From: Eremophila alpestris peregrina
Taxonomy: Eukaryota; Chordata; Aves; Passeriformes; Alaudidae
DNA: 64,000 nt
Direction of reading: 5' to 3'
NCBI GenBank assembly: GCA_009792885.1
Contig: WMCF01000015.1
Location: 16,122,813-16,186,812, forward strand
The position numbers were made by a program, and so were the translations under genes. The notes beneath the pieces were generated by a model, which was not told the DNA's origin, did no database searches, and saw nothing but the letters and a program-made list of their open reading frames with translations. Within the stretch, counting starts at the first letter, position 1. Each line of letters starts with the position of its first letter. Shown in pieces: positions 38,141 through 50,900 of the stretch.

Positions 38141-41100
38141 TGGGGATCTTTATGCCACAAGGCAGGGGACAGGGCAGGGAGGTGGGTAGAGAGTATGAGA
38201 GTGTCCCTTTGTGGATGGACACAGGGGTAGGATGACCCATTGCTGCCTACAGTAGAAGCTTGGGCAGGACCTGGAAGTTTGCCTCATTTTGGTTCTCTAT
38301 TCCCGTTTCCAGCTTTAGCCTTCTCCTGCTTCTTAGAGTCAGAAGTAAATGGGGAATCTGTTAGTTGTTTTCCCCCTGACACTGCTAAATCCCACTGGGA
38401 CATTTAAATGACGCTGATAGCCTTCTGCAGGGGCTGAGCCAGGGAGCACTGACCCTGTAACCAAGCATTGACCCTTAAACCAGAGCACCGGCTCTGTCGC
38501 TGGCAGAGAGGGAGAGGGGCATTTGGGCAGAAGGAGGAAAACAAATGGAAATGAAACAGGATATGTAAGGAGCTAAGGCTTATGTGTGATGATCTGCCAG
38601 ACTGGTGAAGGAAATTGTCCCTATTGTTATCCAGTGAAAAATAGCTTTTGCACTCAATACACGTTTTCAAGTACATGATTATTTTAATGATTTTTCATGG
38701 TCTGAAAAGTTTTGATTGCCAAGAAACTCCCAAATGTTTCCATTTTGTAACATATGGATTTCTCATGGAGAAACTTGAAAATCAGCACAGACAACAAAAG
38801 TCCCTAATTCCCTGGGGAAAAAAGACCCCCATCAGCCCTGGCTGCAGCCTAGAATCAACCGTGCAGATTGTGCCCAAGAACAATCCCCCATCCTATTTGC
38901 TCAATTCAGTGCCAAGAAAAGCTCTTTGCTTGTTTAGGGCTGCAGAGCAGGCTTCCTCCTGCATCCTCACAAGAGGGAGTAGCTGTTCCACCACATAGCA
39001 AAGGAAAGGGGAATCACACCATGTCCTGTGTCAAGGTCAGCCTTCTTCCAGACTCTTACAGAAAACATTGAGAGAGGAGAGAAGTTCACCCCCTTACAGC
39101 ACCAATTTTTCTGCTTGAATCACATTTTGATGAAAGTAGGGTCAGGAAAGCCCAGAAGAGAGGGGCAGTAGAACTGGGATGTGTAGCAAATGCTAACAAG
39201 AGAGGGTATTAAGAGGGTTTAAATGGGCAGCTCACACACAAAGCAATTTAAATCCAATGGTAAACGACAACTGTGTTCCTTTGTGCCTTATTATTAAATC
39301 ATGTTGGATTAATTTGACATTAAGTGGTATTTCTGTCTCTCTCCTCTGCCACATGGACACATCATTCCTGTGAAACACTGTGTTTCACTTGTCCCTCAAC
39401 CAGCAGAGTGGGATCACCTTCAGTTTGCAGAGGTAAAAACTGGCTGCCTCTTCCCTACTGCTCTCATAGGCTGTTTTCCGGGATACCATATGGGAAAAAA
39501 AGAAGCCTGCAAAATGGGGATATTGACTGTTCAGATTCAGCTTGGCTGCTTCTGTTCTTCCTAATCAAAATCTCACTATCTTGGAGAAATTTTCTGCTTG
39601 TGAAGATTGTAGCATGCTGTTACCAGACAGAATTTTGATGTTCCACCTTGGAGAACACAACAATTAAGAGACAGCTCTTCAGGACACATTTTCTCAGGTG
39701 CTCTGGGATGTCTTGGTATACAAGGAATGATTGGCCTCAGCTGCACACAGAAACAAATATCCCTTAAGAAAGTTCACTTTTATTAGAGCCACACTGAAGA
39801 GTGAAAGGAACAGCCCTGAGAGCTGCGTTGGTCCTTTGAAAATGGCCCTAGGACTGTAAACCAAAAGTCATGGGTTCTCTGCAAGATTTTCCACTGATCT
39901 CAGTCATTTGGACAACAACTATTCTGTTCTAGACCTCAAAGCTGCACTAAAAATAATAATAAAAAAAGAAAGTTGAAATAGCAGCAATTCCTGGAAATTC
40001 TCCTGAGCTTTCTGGTACAGTCCTAGTAACATGTATCAGGAAGCAGAGAGCGACTGCATAAAGCATTTGACATTGATTGAATATATAGATTGGTGGTGTC
40101 TCAACCCCATTTTAATCTTTCCATTACCTATGATATTTTTTTACAGAGAAAGTCTTATTATTTAGAAAACAATTTCTTGCAGCCTTCAAATAGAGGAGAA
40201 GCTGCAGCATCTTAATGGAAGGTAAATTACTGGTGCTTTCACAGCCAGAGCCTTTCCCTGGTCTGATGGAAAGGTTAACCATTAAGCACCTCCTCTGTCT
40301 GAACACTACTCTCCATGAACACGAATTTGGCACAACCTGTCACAGTGTATTCCGTACTGGGAAAAGCTTCTCCACATTTGCTGTGAGGGGCAGTTATTTC
40401 ATGCCAAAGGGGACTAAATTTTTTTAGCAGCGGGGAAATCCCATATGGGGAGAACATCTGGTAGGGAAACAACTCCCTGGCTCCGGTGCCAGTGGCTGCC
40501 ACCCCTGGTTGCCAGGTGACCACGCAAATTCAGGTGGTCCTCCCCCACCTCCCTCCCCCGAAGCAAGTGAGCAATCACATTGAGCGCCAAAGTCGGGTTC
40601 CAGCCGAGGTGTCTAGGTGGGAAAGGCAATTCCTCTAATCCACTAAGCTACTTTAGTTCCCCGTCTTTATCTGAAACTCACAGACAGGAAGTGTCACTGC
40701 GAACTTGATGGACTGAACTACTTAATGCAATCAGCATTTCAGGGTGCAAGTTGGGGTTTCTTGGTTACCTTGTTTAAAAGGAAAACAGCCAAAAAAAAAT
40801 TATTACAACACTCTATTGGGTGTTGGAAGCAGCATTTTGGAACCAAATGCTCCTCAGAGAAAGATTTGACCTGTGCAGGTCAAAAAAGCATCTCAACATA
40901 GGATGGGAAGGACAGAGTGGTGTGGGGTGTTTAGTCTGAAAATGGCTGCAAGCCTGAAAGTCTGTCGGTTTTTAAAAGCTAAACAAATTCAACACAAATG
41001 CTAAAAAATGTGGAGCTGGTTAAATACATTGAACTGCCAGCAGACACCGTGTGACATGTTGATTTTCCTGTCTCTCCCTGTTATTTGGTAAACCACAGAG

Positions 41101-43572
41101 GCTTCCCACACCTCCACCCTGAATCCAGCTGTCACAAATGCAATTTTGGGAGTGCACTGACATCGCAGCACTTGGATGACTGCAAGCAGCACGATGCATA
41201 ATGAAAGTCACTTTTGACATCAGGCTGTAAAGCTCCCCCCAGCTCCTACTGTTCTTAGATTTTGTTATGGGGGAACTCCTCTGACAAGAGGAAATGCTAA
41301 AACACCTCTAGCTGTTCCTGTGTGTGGGCAGCAGGTGCGAGGCTCAGGTGATCCCTCCCTCCATCCTGCACCCTTGTGCTGCCTCAGCCCAGAATTTCCA
41401 CATGAAAATCACAGAGGGACTAAGGAGAATTTGTGAAAGGATGAGGAGCTGGCATTGAAGGGGGCAGGGGGCTCTGCTGAAACTGCTGCAGCAGCACCCT
41501 GACCCTACTGCTGAGCTTTGGGATGTCTCATTCCCACCGCAGGCCCCTGCTCAAAGACATCTCAAAGCCTTGACCCAATGTCCCAAAGACCCCCTTTCCC
41601 ACCCCCACCACACCACTCATCTTGACACAGAACTTAAAATGCTTCATTACCCTTCATGAGGTTATTAAAGGCAATAAAGTGGGGAAGTCCGGGAAGAGAA
41701 GGTTACTTCCAGTGCCACTAAAGCAGGGAGGGGTGTAACAGCTGAACAACCTGTCCTCATAAGGCTTTGAAAGTCAAAGGCAGGGGCACTACGAAAACTT
41801 GTTCTTATATTTGACTTGTGATCCACTCAGGCATTTTATTCCATAAAGAGTCCATTTAACATTTTGTCTGACACACCTTACCATGTGCCAGGGCTCCTCA
41901 TTTGTCCTTTTCACTCATGGGATCAGGAGATGGCAGCTCTTTTGCAGCTTCATCCTTGCCTGTGTTTTACTGGTGAACAGCATTCTGCCCCTGTGCCCAT
42001 CAAATCCATTTCCAAACAGTGGTCATTACCCAGAGTTCCCCTTCATCCATCTCTCCTTACTTCTTTTTCCATGCACATGCAATCCTGGGGCTTTTGTCCT
42101 ACCATATTTCCCCCTTATTCCTTTTTCCTCTGGAAACGGACATTTCTGAAGTTTCTGGCTCTTCTCTCACCTTCTGGTCAGATCTTTGCTCTTCCCTGGG
42201 GACAGTTGCCAGCCTAGGACACAGCAGAGGAGACAGGACAGTGGTGCCCTGGAGAAGAGACCACAACCACTCAGAGAGCAATTTCCTTCCTGTTTGTGCA
42301 GCCTTGAGTCTGCTCCAGACCTGAGGACAGCACAGCTCTCCCTGTGTTTCTCTCATCATCCTTACAGGGGTCTCCAGCTGTTTCCTAACCTCATGGCTGT
42401 TACAAGCAACCTCCAAAACTGAGATGTGCCACAATTTAGAGGGAGTTCATTCCACAGCCCTTCCCAGGGGATGCAGGGCACTACTGACTGATGGATAATG
42501 GCAACAGCCACATGGGGGAGAACCAGGAGTAAATTGAAGGCCTCCTTGAAAACAGGGGAAACAGATGTTTGGAAGGCTCACACTCCTCATCATTAACTCC
42601 AGAATGTAAATGCCTGATAATTCCTCATTTTATTGCCCATGCTTAGTGTCAGGGGATCATGCAGGGATGCTCCATACATCAGTTCTGAAGGGCACAGCAG
42701 TGGTGGGAACACACCCAAACAGGGAAGGGAAAAGGGAGCAGGGGACCACTGTCATAGTGGTTAGGCTGTGGTTGGAAACAATAGAGTGTCCTCAGCAACT
42801 GAGAAAATGAAATATCAGGGTCTGAAAGCAAAGAGGGAAAGGGGGAGACCTGTCCTGGACAAACAAGACTGCTGGAGTTTAAGATTATCCTTTGCTGGAT
42901 TCTTGATCACAGTGTTCAGATTTTTATCAATAAAAGGACACAGCATTGTTTCACTTAAAAAAAAAAAAACTTTGAAAAAACAGATTTTTTCTGATTCTAA
43001 CATTACTTTGTTAGGAGCTGAGTCTGTCCTGAAAAGCAAATTATTTTTCTCTGTGTAGATTTTTACTACCTGATGAATGGATATTTCACAATATCTGCTC
43101 TATAATTTTCTAACTCTTGCACTTCTTTTTTCAGACATTTGTTTGTACTCTTGTCACTTGCTTTTCCTTTTCATTTTTCCTTTCCTCTCTTCCCAAGCAC
43201 TGTTACTGTTCAGACCCAGCTGACAGTGGTGAGGATCACAGGTTGGGATGTGGTGGTGAAGGGGATGAGGTTTTGCACTCTCTGACCTTGTTACTTAGAC
43301 CCCCTCACTGAAGCTCACACTCACCTGGGATCTCACTCCTTCTGTGCAGAAAGGATCCTGCAAGAGTAACATTGATAAGGAGATTTTAGTGAGGACAACA
43401 AGTGGACAATTTTGTGGTGCTGAGTCTAGAAGGTTCCTGCACTTACTGCAGCAGCTCAGCTGGCCTTTGCTGCAGAAAGAGGGACCTGGAAGAAGGTGCA
43501 ATGGAAAGCAAGAGCCTAGAAGACGCAGGACATGGAATGGGTTCCACAGCCCACAACATGAAGGAGTGGCTT

Positions 43573-43626
43573 ACTGGACCTTGACGCGCAGCAGGAAACA
43601 CTGGACCTTGATGCACAGCAGGAAGC
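43573..43626. repeat. 27-bp tandem duplication (two copies)
   Basis: Two head-to-tail copies, 43573-43599 and 43600-43626, each starting ACTGGACCTTGA and sharing CAGCAGGAA. They differ at three positions (GACGCGCAG versus GATGCACAG, AAAC versus AAGC). All three differences are transitions and two fall at CpG sites, consistent with CpG decay after duplication. Confidence 0.85.
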
Positions 43627-45759
43627 AGCACTGCTGATAATATTAAAGCTGGATTTACAATGCAAAGGCTTAACTAGTGAGCTGCATTTCCATGCAAATG
43701 GATTTTTATGAATGCATGTGGGGGAAAACAGCAGCATGGATGAGTGGAGCAGAGCTTAGGCAGGCAGGCGCATCCAGCATGAGCAATTCATGACCAGTGA
43801 AACTCCTCTCATGTTCTCTTAATGTCTAGAGTTTTGCTTAATAAGCATGGAAAACATGCATATTTATTCTAACCTTTAGCAGTGCTTGCTGAGGATAGGT
43901 CATGTATGTCTTTGAAGGCAGCATGACCACAGCAGTACTCCTCAGGGATCTGAGTAATACAAGGGCACCTCCAGGTTTTCCACTTAACAGACCTCTGTAT
44001 ATCATCATGGACACTTGTTCACATTTGAAATGTGGCCTTTTAATAACCATGAAGCAACTGGAAATAATAAATGAGAAAATGTCTGACTAGAGCAATATTA
44101 ATTATTTGTAACAAAACCAATGTTTGCATTGCAGCCAGTATGATGTTGTACGTGTAGCATTAGCTTCGGTTACTGCATTAAAAGGTCAGCACGAAATGAG
44201 GGGCAGGAAAACATCTCTGGTTCATGAACATGTGCTGTAGACAGCCAGGAGTGATTTATTACTGCCCTCATCCTGATGTTTAAAAAAGCACAATGGTATG
44301 TTTTTCTAATCACTCACCATTTATGAATCTCAGCTCATACTGACCAAACAGAAATCATGTGCACGTGTAAAGATTATTTTTGATTAGCAGCTAAGGCCCA
44401 TTCCCAAAAAGACCACAGGCCCAGAGAGACTCTGCAGCTTTGCTTATAACCAGGATGATGTCTTGGCTGGGAACAAACCTCCATTATCCTTGAGGAATAA
44501 AATATGCACAGTAATCAGGCAAAGGAGATGTCCAATGTACAGTTAATTTTGGTGAGACATATTGATCATTTGCAGTAGTAATGAAGTGAGGCAATATTCA
44601 GAGGTCTCCAAGGGTTTGCTAATCAAGAAGGTTTTGCCTTGGTGCTTCAGTGTGATACATTTGAGACAACATAGACAACACAGAGAAACCAGCCCACGGA
44701 CCACTAAGTGATGATCTCTGCTATGACCACATTCCTGGAGTGCAAGACTCTCATCAGTATTCAAGTGTGCCTAGCAAAAGACTGTGAAAGAAACCTGTGA
44801 GATGTCAAAGGCTGGTCACAGAGGAGTCAGGCACACAAGGACTTCATCTTTCCTAGACACGCCCAGGCTCTGCCAAGGGGTTGTGTGCAGTATATTAAAC
44901 ATGAAGCCAGCAAGAATTCAGGCAAGATAAAACCCAAACATCAAAATACAGGTATGCATGAATGCATTTTTGTCATATTGCCACTTTCATGTTACAAACG
45001 CTCTGCCTAGTCCTTTTTGAGATCATTTAATACAAAACAAATGCAATCACACATTGAGTGTGATACTCAGATCGTGGGATGCAGACACACAGAGAGTCAA
45101 CACTTTTGAGCTGTGTGTAAGGATGGAAGCTGGTCTCATGAGGGACAGGGACTGCTGGGGAAGTGACTCTAGCGACAGACTGATATCCTTTCTGAATTAC
45201 TAACACCAGATGTTGAAGGACAAATTATTCCTTTCCAACCTTTCATTTTATGGAATCTTTCTCTTCTCCCAAAAGATATAACGTGTGTGTTAAAAGGGAG
45301 CACAAGGCAGTAAGTAACTTCTTGTGCAGGGAATTATAATGCCTTCCAAAACAAATGCTTAATATTAAGTATGGGCACCTTGCTCCATGGCTAAAACCTG
45401 AGCAGCACACACTGCTAAAAATGCTGTGAAGCACAAGGGCAATCTGGTCACACTGCCTTTTACTGTGACATCAAATTGTATCAAGCAGAGAGTTTATCCA
45501 GTTCATTAATATGAAGAGATTTTTGATCTTGTTTGTCTTTTTAGGATAAGCAGATGACATTAGAGTTTGTGTCAGATTCTGCCTTCCTGATCAGCGGAAC
45601 CTGCCTCCTTCAGATAAGTGTGACAAGTTTAATTTATGCCACAACAGAACAGTGATGAAAAACACTGAATCTAAATAAGATTTTTGACAAAGCTTTCTCA
45701 CCAGAAGAGGGAAGAGCACAGTAATTCATACACGCACGTACACTCAGTCATCCATACAC

Positions 45760-46140
45760 AACCACTGAATCTTACAACATTATTAATGGAGATGTTTGCC
45801 TTTGTTATTTGTAATGCCTAAAATATCTTCTTTGTTGCATGGCCAGCTTTAATGTCATATTGGCCTCAGATTTCCCCCCGAGGGAACTTGCAATCTGTAC
45901 TAACAATCCCGTTCAACAGAGAGGCCCATTTAACATTCTTATTAGCTCAGTACAAAGATTAATTAAGCAATGATCTCTTCCAAACAGCTCCTCATCAGTG
46001 GTTAATAACATGTTTGTTAGTTAACTTCCTAAGGCTAGATCTATGATGCTGGTAAACTGTTTTAGCAATTGTTAAAGGTTTTATTGTCAATGTAAATTGT
46101 GCTTCAGGATTTGTAACAGGAGCAGTGTTCATAAATTTTT
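45760..46140. promoter_or_regulatory. candidate conserved intergenic element
   Basis: A unique AT-rich stretch dense in TAAT-type cores and paired motifs (GATTAATTAAGCAATGATCT, GTTAGTTAAC) without repeats or ORFs. It sits midway in the SIAH3-ZC3H13 interval. Regulatory function is a guess from composition. Confidence 0.2.
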
Positions 46141-47859
46141 ATCTGGAAAAAAACAACAAAAAAGTAAATTTAACCATGTAGATAGAAAGTCAGTCATTTA
46201 ACCAGTGGGGGTCCAAGACTCAATTAGAAGGAAAGCCATATTGAAGATAACTATATCTCTAAAATGGTCTTTGCAATATTCTTTACAATGTATTTTAACA
46301 CATGCCTAAGATTTCTGCTGGCTTTTTGAATGTTTTTGTTTACAATAGCTGTCTATTGCCATCTATTAGCCCTTCCATGACTCCTTTTCTAGCAAGCTTC
46401 TGTGCAGCTGCCCACAAACAGCAGCACATGCCAGCACGGGAGGGATGGAGCTGGCCAGTGGTGACAGCTAAGAAATAATTGGGATCAGGCTATATATTGC
46501 TCTGTCCACCACTAATCCAGGTCAAAATCTGCATGGAATTTAATTTTGTGAGCTTTGAAAGAAACTTTCCTAGCACTTGATCAATGAATCACAAAGCTAC
46601 CCTAGTCTTGAAGAAGGAAGAGGAAGAAAACCCCAACAATTCAAATTAATTTAGGGTTACATTGATTTCTTCTCCATCCCTTTATGGGACTGTGTCAGCA
46701 TTTATCAGATTAATGTCTGCAGATAAAATATTTCTTTTGTAGCTGCGGACCTTGTGCTTTTGTGCTGTGCTTAAAAACAGTGGCATCACGTAAATCCTCC
46801 TAAAGATGCTGATTGCAAACGTGTTTAGGATACCTCTGCCACAGGCAGCCTGAGGTGTGACAGCCCCTGGGGCCATGGCCAACATGTTGGTGCTTCTCAC
46901 TGGAGCTCTGCACGGCCAGGAGCAGCACACTGAGCCCATGGCCCCTCCATGGCACCAAGGCCACCACAGGGGCACCCCACAGGCTCAGGCATGATGGCAA
47001 TAACTCCACTGCCTGTGTCCCACAGTCAGATCAGACAAATTACCCTCTGCAAACTGTGGTGAAAAAATATATATGTATTCCAGGAACAATCAGGGACAAA
47101 AGCCAAGAAAACTCCTGCTCTTTAACTAATATTCCCTTTTGATACAGAAATCAATACTGTAGTGATTAGGTACTTTCAGAGCAACACAAAACACTTCTAA
47201 AGAAAAAAATAACCCCACGTGATAAATCCTCCTCTGCTGTTCTTGGGTGAAGAGCTGAAAACCAATTTCTACGGTTCAGGAGCAAGCAGGGAAGGAAAAC
47301 ATCTTTCCAGATACTGGATTTATCACTTCAGTAGTACATCAATTTCATCATGTCATTCTCTTCACACTTCACATTGGTTTATACAGGTGAAAATTAGACT
47401 TGAATCTCCCATACATAAATGTGATATTTCCTTTCTATCCAGATGTGCATGGTTAAGCCGAGCCTAGAACTGATATATGCCTTTGCAAAAAAAAAAAAAA
47501 TCTGACTCTCAAACTCTATCCAGTATTTATTGACTACCCAATATATTTTTTCATAGGCTCCAGCCATTTAAGCAAAAACAGGCTGATTTATTCTCTTACT
47601 AAATTTGAACAGGATTAAATTGCTTTTCCTAAAACTATGCTGAAGTGGGACCCTAATTTGGGCATTTCCTTATGAACAAGTCTTGTGGTTATGTAGCCCT
47701 CCCATGATGACATTTCAGTGTAAATGGTGATTCCATTGGTTGTGTGTTCCAGGAAAAGGCTCATGTGTCCATTCAAACCTGTAGAACAAACAGAACAGCA
47801 GAACAACTCTGTTTTTCACAGATTTAGAAATCTTTTTAAAGCATTGCTTATCCTTCTTT

Positions 47860-47943
47860 GGGGGTTTTTTGGGGGGGAGGAGGGGTTGGGGTTTGTTTTG
47901 TTTTTTGGGTTTTTTGTTTGTTTTTTTTGTTTTGTTCTGTTTT
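47860..47943 (+). repeat. G/T-rich low-complexity tract with G-quadruplex motif
   Basis: G-runs of 5, 7, 4 and 4 at 47860-47891, separated by loops of 6, 4 and 2 nt, satisfy the usual four-run quadruplex rule on the plus strand. They are followed by a GTTTT-type tract up to about 47943. Similar but shorter tracts occur near 55293-55320 and 61480-61501. Confidence 0.85.
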
Positions 47944-50900
47944 AAGCTTCAGATCTGCAAAGGTTCTGTGCTTCCACTTTGGCCAGAGGATGCCATGATT
48001 TACACCAAGCTGTCATCAGGCAGCACTCCCATTTTTTATGTATAGTTATGAATGCAGCATTAACTAGACCAAACAACAAGACAGGATTGTGCATCACACA
48101 CTGCATGCACTTTAGACTCTACTGATGAATAGGCAAGGCCATATTCATAATTTGTGCACTAAGAAAGAAAAAAAAAGTGGGTGAGATTATAGCAATAAAA
48201 ATGGAAATTAAAGGCATGAATACAGCAAATAGATTATGCTATCATACCAGAGCAGACAGCAGAGAAGTCACAGTTGCCCATTTATGTTTTGACAGTTCAT
48301 GCATCAGATGAGATTTTCAAAGAGGGGTACTGTTTGGGAAAGTGGAGAACAGAATAGTTGCTGCTAAGTGTGGATTTAACAGTGCATTTATTACTTGCAC
48401 AACTTGCTTTTGGATAAGCTAGCAAAAAAGCCATTTCCCTAAAGAAAAAAAGTAGAAATTCAGATCATGCAGGAAAAACGTCACAGTCAGGCATGTTATC
48501 TGTGAATTTATCTCTCTTACAGTGGTCCTAACCAGACATCTCTAAGAGAAATTCAAAAGCCATCAGACAGAGTCTCCTATTTCCTACCAGAGTTAGACAC
48601 AGGTTGACATAGCCTGCTCAGCAGCTCTTACAGTCTCCAAGAGATGAGCTGTTTAAGCCACCAGATACAACACCCTGGAAGATTCAAACATGCTCAGGAT
48701 GGTTTCCAAGTGCAGGAACGTGTTTGAGTCTGAAGGACTGTGTGATGGAACCTGGCTCACCCCAGCATAAATTTTTCCCAACCAAATGCCCTGTATGATT
48801 TGGCAGCTGGCTCAGGGACATTTCCCAACAGGCAGCTATCCCATTTCAGGAGTTAGGACACTTTGCTCACACAAAAACAAAGCGCTGGATACCAGGAGCT
48901 CACAAAGCCTGACAGCCTTCCACACTGTGTAAAAGTCGAAGTAATAGAATCTGGTTTAGACACAGTCTTAGTTTACCTCCCAGGAACATCTGTATATGCT
49001 CACAGTATGATTAAACCTTTTGAAAATTTTGCTAAGTTGTAGCTTCTGCCTCATGCTCCAGCTTGGACCCCCATGGGCTGCAGGGGCACAGCTGCCTCCC
49101 CATGCTCTGCACCAGGGGCTGCAGGGGAACCTCAGCTCTGGCGCCTGCAGCACCTCCTGCTCCTCCTTCTTCACTGACCTCGGTGTCTGCAGGGCTGTTT
49201 CTCTCATGTATTCTCATTCCTCTTGCCATCTACAATGGTACAGGATTTTTTCCTTCCCTTTCCTAACTCTGCTATCCCAGAGGTGCTACCACTGTCACTG
49301 CTGGGCTCAGCCTTGGCCAGTGGAGGGTCTGTCCTGGAGCCTGCTGGCATTGGGTCTGCTGGATATGGGGCAAGCTTCTGGCTGCTTCTCACAGAACCCA
49401 TCCCTGTAGAAGACCCCTGTGACCAAACCCATGCTGAGCAAACCAAATAAAGTCACTTTTGGACATCTTGATGCTGATTGGCAGAAGGACTTGAAATGAG
49501 CTAAATGAATGGGCCACATGTCAGCAAACACATCTCCTTGGGTTTCCCTTCAGTTGTAACTGTGATTTGCAAATTTTCTCATCTTGTTTCTCAGTCAGCT
49601 CTTTCCCAAATCACAAATGTACAGGGAGGTCACCCACTGTGAGCTGTTTGTGATGAGACGTGATCAGTTAATCCTCTATTTTATCTTTTGTTTCCTCATT
49701 AATTTTAAATTCATGTCATTTCTTTATTCTTCACTCACTACAGCCTAATTTTTTCCTACTAACCTTGTGCAAGACGTTTCAGATGTCCTCTGAAACCTCT
49801 TGCTAGCACATTTTCTGTGAGCATGCAAGGCACAGATGCAGCCACAATGTCTAAGACAGAGCCAACTGCATCTTTCATGCTGGCACAAAGCACCTTTGCA
49901 GCTCAGACAGAAGTTAAATCTTGTGTGCACTTTCTAGATTTCAGTAGCCATCTTAAAAGTACATATGAGCAACCTAGGCCCCCACCTGTTCTTTTTCTGA
50001 CCTTCAATTTTTTTCTCCCCATTTCTCACTTTCTCAGTTTTTCAGAAGACAAAATTCATATTCTGTGCTTCTCCTAATTTTCAGGGCTCTTTGAGCCTGT
50101 AGGTTGAATCCAGCTTCTGAAAGCACAGGGAAGCAGAGCAGGACAAACCAGGAGAGAATCTGCAGGTACTACATAGAGCAGTAAAACCACTCCTTTCCCT
50201 GCTGGAAACACCCATCAGGAACTATGTTATAGCCACACAACCTGTTTCCAGAGCTATTTCTTCAGTGCTTCAGCACTCACTCAGCACACCTGGATCCTTC
50301 TGCCTCCATCATTCTGGTGAGTGAGCTCCCAGCTTCTAGGAGAGTGAAGGCACCATCCCAGGCTGAAAACTACAACCTATGCTACTCAAATTGTGCCCCA
50401 TTTCTGTTACTCCCTTCCTCAGCTACTTTCCAGGCAGTGCCCCAAGCACTCCTCATACCATAATATATCCAAATGGAATCATTAAGTCGATAAGAAAGAA
50501 CATTTTTCATTTGACCCAGAGCTGCGAGCTTTCTTAAAATCCTCATCCAAAACCCATTGCTTCAGTCTTCCCTTGGTTAGGAGCTGCATGCTTGCAGCCA
50601 TCACAGCCTTTTCACACATGAACATACACTTCAAGTCTGGCAGCACATTACTCTGTGCCTCAGCAGTTTGTACTAACATGTATTCTGACACTTCAATCTT
50701 AACAGGTAATACCTCAACTTCATCACTAATAAAAGAAAGCCAAGCCCGTGGTAGATGTGTCCCCAGCAGTGAAAGCAGATATTAAGAAATTAAGCTTTCC
50801 CAGAAGTTTATCTTCCCCCTTTCATCAATTGATCCCTGCTGATAGGGCAGAGACAATAATACCTGCTGTTCAGTACAAAAACAGCCTTCTTCCATAAAGC

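Noticed and set aside
40504..40520. X-box-like GTTGCCAGGTGACC
   Set aside because: The first half-site fits an RFX X-box but the second is imperfect; single occurrence without promoter context.
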